Notes under the pieces: generated by a model
Seen by the model: only the letters and a program-made list of their open reading frames with translations
Told to the model about the DNA's origin: nothing
Database searches by the model: none
NCBI GenBank assembly: GCA_947173915.1
Contig: CAMWGZ010000049.1
Span: 1-8,190, forward strand
Direction of reading: 5' to 3'
DNA: 8,190 nt
DNA from: an uncultured Alistipes sp.
GTDB lineage: Bacteria; Bacteroidota; Bacteroidia; Bacteroidales; Rikenellaceae
Shown here: positions 1 through 5,809 of the stretch, one piece after another
How positions within the stretch are numbered: the stretch's first letter is position 1
How the letters are laid out: every line of letters begins with the position of its first letter
Translations under genes and position numbers: made by a program

Positions 1-11
1 TCGTGTTGCAA

Positions 12-41
12 TTCGGTTGCAGGCCGCAGGCGCTATTTTTG
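12..41 (+). promoter_or_regulatory. Bacteroidales-type promoter of the metal ATPase operon
   Basis: TATTTTTG at 34-41 is an exact match to the Bacteroidetes -7 consensus TAnnTTTG. TTCG at 12-15, 18 nt upstream, is a 3-of-4 match to the -33 element TTTG. Transcription would start near 46-49, giving a leader of about 27 nt before the ATPase ATG at 75. The weak -33 element could mean that an activator helps, or simply that the promoter is moderate. No clear inverted-repeat operator is visible in the short stretch available. Confidence 0.6.
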
Positions 42-74
42 CGGAGGAGAAGAGAAACAAAACAGAGAGAATCC

Positions 75-1991
75 ATGACTTCTTCCGTTTCGCATTCCGA
101 TCACATGCACGCGGGCGCAGGAATCCTGCGGCTGCTTTTTTCGGCCCTGCTGCTGGTTGCGGGGCTGCTGCTCCGGTATGCCGGGGCGGGTTGGTTCGAC
201 TCGCCCGCCGTGCGTCTCGGCTGGTATCTTGCGGCGCTGCTGCCCGTAGCGATGCCCGTGCTGCGCGAAGCGCTCCGCAGCGTGCGCGGCGGAGCTTTCT
301 TTACCGAGCAGACGCTCATGTGCCTGGCCTGCTTCGGGGCCTTTTATCTGGGCGAGTATCCCGAAGGGGTTGCCGTGATGCTCTTCTATGCGGTGGGCGA
401 GGAGCTTCAGGAGCGGGCCGCGTCGCGGGTGCGGCGCAACATCCGGGCGGCGATCGACCTGCGTCCCCGCAGCGTGCTGGTGGTGGGGCCGGAGGGAGGC
501 CTCGCCGACCGGCCGGTCGGCGAGGTGCGTCCGGGCGAGACGATCGAGGTGCCTCCCGGCGGACGGGTGCCGCTCGACGGCCGCCTGCTCGGTGCGGATG
601 CCTCTTTCGACACCTCGGCCCTGACCGGCGAGAGCGTCCCCCGGCGCTTCGCGTGCGGCGGGGAGGTGGCCGCCGGCATGATTTCGGCCGGGCAGACGGT
701 GCGGCTGGAGGTGCTGCGCCCCGAGGAGGAGAGTGCGCTGGCCCGCATGCTCCGCCTGGTCGAGGAGGCGGCCGAACGGAAGGCTCCGGCCGAGCGGTTC
801 ATCCGCCGCTTCGCCCGCATCTATACTCCGGCCGTTACTGCCGGGGCGCTGCTCATCGTCGCCGTGCCCTGGCTCGTCGCTCTGGCCGGAGATGTCCCTT
901 ATGCGTTCGACCTCTGGTTCTCCCGGGCGCTGGTCTTTCTGGTGGCCGCCTGCCCCTGTGCACTGGTGCTCAGCATTCCGCTCGGCTACTTCTGCGGCAT
1001 CGGCCGCGCTTCGCGCGAGGGAATCCTTTTCAAGGGCGGAAACTATCTGGATGCGCTCGCGCGGGTCGATACGGTGGTCTTCGACAAGACCGGAACTCTG
1101 ACCGAGGGGAGCTTCGAGGTGCGCGAGGTCGTCGCGGCGGAGGGGTTCTCCGCGCACGAAATGTTGCGGTCGGTGGCGGCGGCCGAGGCGACGGTTACCC
1201 ATCCGGCCGCCCGGGCGCTGGTCCGTTATGCCGAGCGGGAGGGGATCGTCCCGGCCCGGACGGCCGATCGTGTGGAGATTCCCGGTTGCGGGGTGCGTGC
1301 GACGGTCGAAGGGAAGGCGGTGCTGGCCGGCAACACCCGCCTGCTGCGCTGCTTCGGGGTGGCCTATCCCCCGGCGCTCGATTCGCTTGCCGAGACGGTG
1401 GTGGTCTGTGCCGTCGCCGATCGCTATGCGGGGCATATTCTTGTCGCCGACCGTCCCCGGGAGGATGCGGCGGAGACGGTCGCCGCGCTGCGGAGGCTCG
1501 GCATCGGCGATATCCGCATCCTCTCGGGCGACCGCCGGCCGCTGGTCGCCGAACTGGGCCGGCAGCTGGGAGTCGATGCCGCCGAGGGCGAGCTGTCGCC
1601 TGCCGACAAGACCGCCCGCATCGAGGCGCTTGTGACTCGGGGAGGGCGCGGGGTGGCTTTCGTCGGCGACGGATTCAATGACGCGCCGGCTCTGGCCGTG
1701 AGCGATGTCGGCATTGCGATGGGCGGATTCGGCAGCGAGGCCGCGATCGAGACCGCCGATGCGGTCATCCAGTCCGACCGCCCCTCGCGTCTTCCCGTCG
1801 CCATCCGCATCGGTCGGTTTACCCGCCGGATCGTGCGGCAGAACATTGTCTGCGCGCTCGGCGTGAAGGCTGTCGTGCTGCTGCTCGGCGCACTGGGGGT
1901 CGCCACGATGTGGGAGGCGGTCTTCGCCGACGTGGGCGTGACGCTGCTGGCGGTGGCCAATGCGCTGCGGATTTCGAAATATCGTATTTAA
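75..1991 (+). CDS. P1B-type heavy-metal (Zn/Cd class) translocating ATPase
   Basis: This is a complete 638-residue inner-membrane pump that couples ATP hydrolysis to metal-ion export. I chose ATG 75, although the frame stays open upstream to position 3, because it lies just downstream of the promoter and starts the conserved protein. Visible motifs are the actuator TGES (184-187), the metal-binding CPC in a membrane helix (293-295), the phosphorylation site DKTGT with D337, the HP of the nucleotide domain (H376-P377), SGD (484-486) and the hinge GDGFNDAPAL (531-540, usually GDGINDAPAL). The last two membrane helices carry N590, K598 and D619 in a DVG context, the pattern of zinc/cadmium (P1B-2, ZntA/CadA-like) pumps. 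There is no N-terminal heavy-metal-associated domain; the first 12 residues contain only a small His cluster (H6, H9, H12). A Fur-family gene follows 16 nt downstream. Zinc as substrate is an inference from motifs; cadmium, lead or cobalt cannot be excluded. Confidence 0.93.
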   Translation: MTSSVSHSDHMHAGAGILRLLFSALLLVAGLLLRYAGAGWFDSPAVRLGWYLAALLPVAMPVLREALRSVRGGAFFTEQTLMCLACFGAFYLGEYPEGVAVMLFYAVGEELQERAASRVRRNIRAAIDLRPRSVLVVGPEGGLADRPVGEVRPGETIEVPPGGRVPLDGRLLGADASFDTSALTGESVPRRFACGGEVAAGMISAGQTVRLEVLRPEEESALARMLRLVEEAAERKAPAERFIRRFARIYTPAVTAGALLIVAVPWLVALAGDVPYAFDLWFSRALVFLVAACPCALVLSIPLGYFCGIGRASREGILFKGGNYLDALARVDTVVFDKTGTLTEGSFEVREVVAAEGFSAHEMLRSVAAAEATVTHPAARALVRYAEREGIVPARTADRVEIPGCGVRATVEGKAVLAGNTRLLRCFGVAYPPALDSLAETVVVCAVADRYAGHILVADRPREDAAETVAALRRLGIGDIRILSGDRRPLVAELGRQLGVDAAEGELSPADKTARIEALVTRGGRGVAFVGDGFNDAPALAVSDVGIAMGGFGSEAAIETADAVIQSDRPSRLPVAIRIGRFTRRIVRQNIVCALGVKAVVLLLGALGVATMWEAVFADVGVTLLAVANALRISKYRI

Positions 1992-2007
1992 ATCCTATCT
2001 TGCCGTC

Positions 2008-2436
2008 ATGAACCAGGATCGACTTACGGCGCTGCTCGCGGCGCGCGATATCCGTCCGACGGCCCTGCGGCTGTTGATTCTGCGGGCGATGACCGAATGC
2101 GAGAGCGCCTTTTCGTTGGCCGATCTCGAAGACCGGCTCGACACGGTGGATCGCTCGACGCTGTTCCGTACGCTGACCCTTTTTCTCGCCCATCATCTGG
2201 TGCACGGGATCGACGATGGCTCGGGGTCGCTCAAGTATGCGCTGTGCAGCGACGACTGCCGCTGCGAGATCGACGACCTGCACACCCACTTCTACTGTAC
2301 GCGCTGCCGCCGGACCTGGTGCCTGCGGGGTGTGGCCATACCGCAGGTGGAGCTGCCCGAGGGTTTCCGTGCCGAGACGGTCAATTTCGTGGTCAAGGGT
2401 CTTTGCGCCGCCTGCTCCGGTGGGAAGAAGAGGTAG
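2008..2436 (+). CDS. Fur-family metal-dependent transcriptional regulator
   Basis: This 142-residue protein has the usual Fur/Zur/PerR length. An N-terminal winged helix (about 1-80) includes the RPTALRLLILRAM helix (16-28) and the recognition helix region DRSTLFRTLTLF (48-59). The hinge and dimerisation half follows, with HTHFYC (92-97) and two CxxC pairs, C97/C100 and C133/C136, the usual structural-zinc ligands. The HxHFYCxxC form differs from the HHHH-type regulatory site of classical Fur, so which metal it senses cannot be read directly. I chose ATG 2008 because it begins the family's conserved N-terminus; an open frame extends back to 1960 but overlaps the ATPase end. It lies 16 nt after the ATPase stop with no promoter of its own visible, so the two are probably co-transcribed. 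It probably controls this operon and other zinc or iron genes (inference). It could equally be a Zur or a PerR-like member. Confidence 0.88.
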   Translation: MNQDRLTALLAARDIRPTALRLLILRAMTECESAFSLADLEDRLDTVDRSTLFRTLTLFLAHHLVHGIDDGSGSLKYALCSDDCRCEIDDLHTHFYCTRCRRTWCLRGVAIPQVELPEGFRAETVNFVVKGLCAACSGGKKR

Positions 2437-2602
2437 CGAAGTCGGCCGGGAGGCTGTCCGGCCATTCGGCTGCGGCCGGGAACGGTGCCCTGTCGCACAC
2501 GGAGAGTGCCCCGCAGGCGGTGCGCGGGCCTTCGTCTGTATAAAGCACGCTTCTTGCCTTGAATCAAAAATCCGATAATTCTATTAAAAAGAGCAGTATC
2601 AT
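2437..2602. other. Intergenic stretch where base composition changes
   Basis: No gene is convincing here. The first 100 bases are GC-rich and contain one modest hairpin, GGCCGG (2444-2449) with CCGGCC (2458-2463), without a following T run, so it is at best a weak terminator for the regulator gene. From about 2545 the DNA turns AT-rich and stays so through the ABC-F gene. This is the apparent left edge of the foreign-looking block. No transposase, integrase, tRNA or convincing flanking repeat was found at the edge. Confidence 0.55.
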
Positions 2603-2632
2603 TTTGAATATCGCTCTAAAGTGGTACCTTTG
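2603..2632 (+). promoter_or_regulatory. Bacteroidales-type promoter of the ABC-F gene
   Basis: TTTG at 2603-2606 and TACCTTTG at 2625-2632 match both Bacteroidetes promoter elements exactly, with an 18-nt spacer. Transcription would start at about 2637-2641. The RNA would thus begin only a few bases before the first arm of the large inverted repeat at 2643, so practically the whole leader would lie in the hairpin. Confidence 0.75.
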
Positions 2633-2654
2633 CACGAAATAGTTATTTGCAATC

Positions 2655-2660
2655 ATGTAA
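2655..2660 (+). other. Start-stop upstream ORF (ATG TAA) in the leader
   Basis: The first ATG of the predicted transcript is followed directly by TAA, giving a minimal one-codon ORF about 15 nt from the predicted RNA 5' end. It lies in the left strand of the second stem. A ribosome parked there would cover the left arms of the outer two stems and could free the ABC-F start region. Six bases can easily arise by chance, so the claim rests on position only. Confidence 0.25.
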
Positions 2661-2697
2661 AAAGAAGGGTTATACACGGAGAAATACGAATTACAGG

Positions 2698-2730
2698 GTG
2701 GCTGGATTAACGCCAAGTCCCGGTGTATAA
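2698..2730 (+). other. Possible ten-codon leader peptide ORF, GTG start
   Basis: In the apical region of the leader, GTG at 2698 opens a ten-codon frame (MAGLTPSPGV with the GTG read as Met) ending at TAA 2728-2730. The stop lies within the right arm of the third stem. A GGAG sits at 2678-2681, which is farther upstream than an ideal ribosome-binding site. The frame is too short to support by coding statistics, and it is listed because short leader peptides are common upstream of ABC-F resistance genes. Confidence 0.2.
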
Positions 2731-2779
2731 CTTATGCTATATTCCTTTTTGTTTTACATTTTAATAATTGCAAATAATT

Positions 2780-4378
2780 ATGAGCTTACTGGTTCAAGGT
2801 TTATCGTATATACATCCCAACAAGGATTTACTTTTTCAAAACATCTCTTTTACCATATCTACGGGGAAGAAATGCGCCATTATCGGGAATAATGGTGTCG
2901 GAAAGTCCACACTTCTGAAAATATTGGCAGGAAAGGTTCCACCTGCAACGGGAAACATCCTGTGTGATGGCATACCGTACATGATACCACAGCATTTCGG
3001 GCAATTCGATGGTATGAGTGTTGCGGAAGCGTTGGGGCTGGCTGACAAGCTAAGAGCCTTATCAATCATATTGGATGGGCGTGGTACAGAGAAAGAATAC
3101 GAACAGCTAAATGATGAATGGGACATTCTGGAACATTTGGCGGAAGCCTTTGCCAGATGGCAAATCGGGCATATTGTTCCTGACATGCTCATGGGAAACC
3201 TTAGCGGCGGCGAGAAAACAAGAGTGTTTCTTGCCGGACAGGATATTTCCAAACCTTCCGTTGTCTTGATGGATGAACCGACCAATCACCTTGACACGAC
3301 AGGCAGGACTTTGTTGTATGAATACATTGCCCGTACAAACCGCACCATCATCATTGTCAGCCATGACAGAATGTTATTGAACATGCTTTCTGAGATTTAT
3401 GAAATGTCTCCGACAGGGATGCAGTTCTATCCAATGAATTATGATGCGTATCGAGAAACTGTCGATGCAGAAACATACGCTAAGGTAACACGGCTGGAAA
3501 ATCGACAGAAAGAATTGGTAAAAGCCGAGACGTCTGCGCATAAAACAATCGAGCGGCAACAGAAGCACGCTTCGAGAGGTAAAAAACAAAGTGCGAAAAA
3601 ATGTGTTGCACGCATTTCCATGGGATTGTTGCGTGATAAATCGGAAGCGACAACATCGCGACTGAATAAGGTGCAACAGGAAAAGATGGAGGCAATGAAG
3701 CGAGAGATAAACGAAATACGCTCATCCATCAATGAATATGCGGACATAAAAATCGACATGGGTAATTCTGTCTTAGTCGGCAGGAAGCTACTGGTGGAAG
3801 CAAGAAATGTTACTTTCAGGTATGTCGGCCGGGATACAATGTGGTGCCAGCATCCTTTGGATTTATCCATATTCAGCGGAGAACGCATCCGGCTTCAAGG
3901 AGACAACGGATCTGGCAAAAGCACTCTGCTCAAACTGATAACAGGCACATTGCAGCCTACAAGCGGCGAAATGTTTCGTAATGAAGCACTGAACATATTG
4001 TATCTCGACCAAGAGTATTCGTGCCTTGATAATGATTTAACGGTTTACGGTCAGTTGGAAGCTTGTAACTCCAAGAGACCGGAACACGAACTTAAGATGC
4101 TGTTGAACCGTTTTTTGTTTCCATCTTCTACATGGGACAAGAAGTGCGGAAGTCTTAGTGGCGGAGAGAAAATGAAACTTGCCTTATGTTACCTGATTGT
4201 CTGCGAAGATGCACCCGATATGATTATCGCAGACGAGCCGACCAATAATATCGACATAGCAAGTATGGATATATTGGCAACGGTATTGAAAAACTATAAA
4301 GGCACATTGCTTTTGGTCAGCCATGATGAACAATTCATCCATGATGTGGGTATAGAGCGGACAATATATTTTTCCTAA
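2780..4378 (+). CDS. ABC-F family ATPase, probable ribosome-protection protein
   Basis: This 532-residue soluble protein has two ABC ATPase domains and no membrane segments, the hallmark of ABC-F factors that bind the ribosomal E site. Domain 1 has Walker A GNNGVGKST (36-44), signature LSGGEK (141-146), Walker B with DEPTNHLD (165-172, catalytic E166) and switch SHD (194-196). Domain 2 has GDNGSGKST (374-382), LSGGEK (459-464), DEPTNNID (485-492, E486) and SHD (514-516). Between them, about 220-330, lies a charged linker with a very basic tip (about 255-290), matching the P-site tRNA interaction motif that reaches toward the peptidyl-transferase centre in resistance members. No arm-like insert of the EttA type is evident in domain 1. 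I chose ATG 2780 over an in-frame TTG at 2768, which lies in the leader stem. No strong Shine-Dalgarno is present. Low GC sets it apart from its neighbours. Antibiotic spectrum cannot be assigned, and a housekeeping translation factor is the alternative. Confidence 0.9.
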   Translation: MSLLVQGLSYIHPNKDLLFQNISFTISTGKKCAIIGNNGVGKSTLLKILAGKVPPATGNILCDGIPYMIPQHFGQFDGMSVAEALGLADKLRALSIILDGRGTEKEYEQLNDEWDILEHLAEAFARWQIGHIVPDMLMGNLSGGEKTRVFLAGQDISKPSVVLMDEPTNHLDTTGRTLLYEYIARTNRTIIIVSHDRMLLNMLSEIYEMSPTGMQFYPMNYDAYRETVDAETYAKVTRLENRQKELVKAETSAHKTIERQQKHASRGKKQSAKKCVARISMGLLRDKSEATTSRLNKVQQEKMEAMKREINEIRSSINEYADIKIDMGNSVLVGRKLLVEARNVTFRYVGRDTMWCQHPLDLSIFSGERIRLQGDNGSGKSTLLKLITGTLQPTSGEMFRNEALNILYLDQEYSCLDNDLTVYGQLEACNSKRPEHELKMLLNRFLFPSSTWDKKCGSLSGGEKMKLALCYLIVCEDAPDMIIADEPTNNIDIASMDILATVLKNYKGTLLLVSHDEQFIHDVGIERTIYFS

Positions 4379-4422
4379 ATGAATTGTCAAGGGACGGAGC
4401 GCGTGCGACAGCGTTCCGAAAT

Positions 4423-4457
4423 AAAAAAAGCAGCCCGCTTCTTCGGAAGCGGGCTGC
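4423..4457. terminator. Terminator of the rplI operon, possibly also serving the ABC-F gene
   Basis: A perfect 12-bp stem, GCAGCCCGCTTC (4430-4441) with GAAGCGGGCTGC (4446-4457), encloses a TTCG loop. Read on the minus strand it is followed at once by seven T residues (complement of 4423-4429), a textbook intrinsic terminator about 25 nt after the rplI stop. On the plus strand a shorter T run follows several bases later, so it may also stop ABC-F transcripts 50 nt after that gene ends. Confidence 0.9.
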
Positions 4458-4481
4458 TTGCGGTTTTTCGCCTGCGGGGAT

Positions 4482-4922
4482 TTACTCCGCTGCAACGACC
4501 GTGAATTTGATCGTAGCGCGTACGTCGCGGTGCAGCTTGGCTACAGCCTCGTACTCGCCGACGGTCTTGATCGTCTCCACGACGATCGCCTTGCGGTCCA
4601 GCTCCACGCCTTTGGCAGCGAGTGCTTCGGCAAGGTCGGCCGAGGTAACGGCACCGAAGATCTTGCCCTCCTCTGCCTTGACGGCGAGCGTCAGGGGCAG
4701 GTTGGCGATCTTCTCGGCCAGAGCCTGAGCGTCGGCAAGGATCTTGGCATCCTTGTGCGCACGCTGTCTCAGGTTCTCCGCCAGAACTTTCTTGGCAGAG
4801 GCGGTAGCAGCCTTGGCATAACCCTGAGGAATCAGGTAGTTGTTGGCATAACCGGGTTTTACGTTCACGATGTCGTTGGCGTAGCCCAGATTCTCGATAT
4901 CTTTGATCAGAATTACTTCCAT
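4482..4922 (-). CDS. rplI: 50S ribosomal protein L9
   Basis: This 146-residue protein is normal length for L9, which binds 23S rRNA near the L1 stalk base and helps keep reading frame. The N-terminal rRNA-binding domain (1-52) carries the family signature around VKPGYANNYLIPQGYA (21-36). A long connecting helix follows and then the C-terminal domain, with its typical GKIFGAVTSADLAEAL segment. It is the last gene of rpsF-rpsR-rplI, starting 19 nt after rpsR. A good Shine-Dalgarno, AAGGAG (complement of 4928-4933), lies 5 nt before the ATG, unusual for this phylum but not for ribosomal genes. The operon ends at the hairpin just downstream. Confidence 0.98.
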   Translation of the reverse strand: MEVILIKDIENLGYANDIVNVKPGYANNYLIPQGYAKAATASAKKVLAENLRQRAHKDAKILADAQALAEKIANLPLTLAVKAEEGKIFGAVTSADLAEALAAKGVELDRKAIVVETIKTVGEYEAVAKLHRDVRATIKFTVVAAE

Positions 4923-4941
4923 AGTCTCTCCTTACTCTTTA

Positions 4942-5220
4942 TTATTTCATACAATCGGTTACGAAGGGCAGGATCGCAAGGTGACGGGCACGCTTCACGG
5001 CCTGGGCCACCTTTTTCTGGAATTTCTGCGAAGTACCCGTCAGGCGGCGGGGCAGAATCTTACCCTGCTCGTTGAGGAACTTCTTGAGGAATTCGCCGTC
5101 CTTGTAGTCCACGTACTTGATACCGAGTTTCTTGAAACGGCAGTATTTCTTCTTCTTTACATCGACCGATACGGGGTTGAGGTATCTGATCTCCGACTGG
5201 TTGTTGTTCTCCTGTGCCAT
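4942..5220 (-). CDS. rpsR: 30S ribosomal protein S18
   Basis: This 92-residue protein forms a pair with S6 on the platform of the small subunit. The family core is clear: [16 protein letters not shown] near 26-41, then [11 protein letters not shown] and the basic C-terminal helix with [13 protein letters not shown]. The N-terminal tail is polar and variable, as usual. It starts only 3 nt after the rpsF stop, and its Shine-Dalgarno AGGAGG (complement of 5229-5234) is built from the last codons of rpsF, so the two are probably translationally coupled, which suits proteins made in equal amounts. Confidence 0.98.
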   Translation of the reverse strand: MAQENNNQSEIRYLNPVSVDVKKKKYCRFKKLGIKYVDYKDGEFLKKFLNEQGKILPRRLTGTSQKFQKKVAQAVKRARHLAILPFVTDCMK

Positions 5221-5223
5221 AGT

Positions 5224-5568
5224 TTATTCCTCCTGTTTGTTAGAAAGTTTCGCACGACGCTTCTCCGAATACTCAACGGCGAACTTGTCCTGCTTGAAAG
5301 TTAAGAAACGGATCACGCGCTCGTCGCGGCGATACTGCGTCTCGAGGGTGTTGATCAGGTTGCCCTCGCCGGTAAATTCGACCAGGAAGTAGAAACCGGT
5401 GGTCTTCTTCTGAATCGGGTAGGCGAGCTTTTTCAGGCCCCAAGCCTCGCAATTCACAATCTGACCTCCGTTTTCGGTAATGATACCCTGGAATTTGTCA
5501 GCTACCTCCTTTACCTGAACGTCGGAAAGAACCGGAGTGACAATGAAAACGGTTTCGTAATTGTTCAT
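5224..5568 (-). CDS. rpsF: 30S ribosomal protein S6
   Basis: This 114-residue protein matches the family length and opens with [12 protein letters not shown], the first beta strand of the S6 fold. [23 protein letters not shown] (about 43-65) and [12 protein letters not shown] (about 80-91) are strongly conserved segments that face S18 and 16S rRNA. It is the first gene of the rpsF-rpsR-rplI operon. In many bacteria the S6:S18 complex represses its own messenger through a leader hairpin. The leader here is only about 37 nt and AT-rich, and I do not see that motif, so regulation may differ. Confidence 0.98.
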   Translation of the reverse strand: MNNYETVFIVTPVLSDVQVKEVADKFQGIITENGGQIVNCEAWGLKKLAYPIQKKTTGFYFLVEFTGEGNLINTLETQYRRDERVIRFLTFKQDKFAVEYSEKRRAKLSNKQEE

Positions 5569-5610
5569 AATCGTTTGTTAATTATAAAATGTATTGTGCT
5601 TTTAGCGGGG

Positions 5611-5618
5611 CAAAGGTA
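5611..5618 (-). promoter_or_regulatory. -7 element of the rpsF operon promoter
   Basis: On the minus strand this reads TACCTTTG, an exact Bacteroidetes -7 element, about 42 nt before the rpsF ATG. The expected -33 TTTG is not clearly present; an oligo-T tract (complement of 5632-5638) sits roughly there. The resulting leader would be AT-rich and short. Confidence 0.65.
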
Positions 5619-5756
5619 AGAATATTTTCGGAAAAAAAGCAGACGCGGGGAGAAAATCGGAGAAAAACGGACGGAATTCTCTTCCGTTCGGTTTGCACCC
5701 CTCCCGCATGGGATGCGCCGGCCGCCTCTTCGGGGCTGCGGGAGCGGCAAGACGAA

Positions 5757-5790
5757 ACCCGGGCGATCCTTTCTGCGGGATCGTCCGGGT
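5757..5790 (-). terminator. Hairpin downstream of adk, probable terminator
   Basis: Arms 5757-5769 (ACCCGGGCGATCC) and 5778-5790 (GGATCGTCCGGGT) pair over 13 positions around an 8-nt loop, with one G-T wobble on the plus strand that becomes an A-C mismatch on the minus strand. It lies 20 nt beyond the adk stop. Only a short TTT follows on the minus strand, so termination may be partial or the hairpin may mainly protect the messenger end. Confidence 0.6.
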
Positions 5791-5809
5791 CGGTAGGTCG
5801 CGGAAGTTC

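Larger units (their letters stand above)
2643..2777 (+). promoter_or_regulatory. Long structured leader of the ABC-F gene, candidate translational attenuator
   Basis: Three nested, collinear arms can pair: TTATTTGCAAT (2643-2653) with ATTGCAAATAA (2767-2777), 11 bp; ATGTAAAA (2655-2662) with TTTTACAT (2752-2759), 8 bp; and GTTATACAC (2669-2677) with GTGTATAAC (2723-2731), 9 bp. The apical part can add GGGTGGC (2696-2702) with GCCA and CCC (2712-2715, 2719-2721). The outer stem ends two bases before the ABC-F ATG at 2780, so it would cover the ribosome-binding region. ABC-F and other ribosome-protection genes are often controlled by leaders that open when ribosomes stall, and tet(Q) of Bacteroides is reported to use translational attenuation. 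The function here is inferred. A DNA-level role for the repeat is the alternative. Confidence 0.65.
2545..4380 (+). other. Low-GC block carrying leader and ABC-F gene, probably horizontally acquired
   Basis: Two lines counted inside the ABC-F gene gave about 42-43% GC, against about 62% in a counted rplI line and about 77% in a counted ATPase line. The block contains a promoter, a structured leader and a single gene, and stops at the ABC-F stop codon, just before the rplI terminator. It carries no recombinase and no clear terminal or target-site repeats. It may therefore have arrived by homologous recombination or as a decayed cargo fragment. The edges are judged by eye and uncertain by tens of bases. 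Confidence 0.6.

Noticed and set aside
33..1436. A 467-codon open frame on the minus strand opposite the metal ATPase, and several others of 70-550 codons in the same area
   Set aside because: Long shadow frames are expected in DNA with two-thirds GC. The plus-strand frame has every P-type ATPase motif; the shadows show low-complexity Arg/Pro/Ala/Gly-rich sequence and no domain.
2669..2755. Intrinsic terminator in the ABC-F leader (third stem followed by a T-rich run at 2746-2755)
   Set aside because: About 14 nt separate the stem end at 2731 from the T run, too far for a standard terminator. Translational masking of the start explains the arms better, though transcriptional attenuation is not excluded.
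2557..4392. CCTTGA (2557-2562) and TCAAGG (4387-4392) as terminal inverted repeats of a mobile element around the ABC-F block
   Set aside because: Six bases are too few, no longer match extends either side, no target duplication is visible and no transposase is present.
5569..5610. S6:S18-binding leader RNA upstream of rpsF
   Set aside because: The predicted leader is short and AT-rich and lacks the expected hairpin with its conserved CCG.
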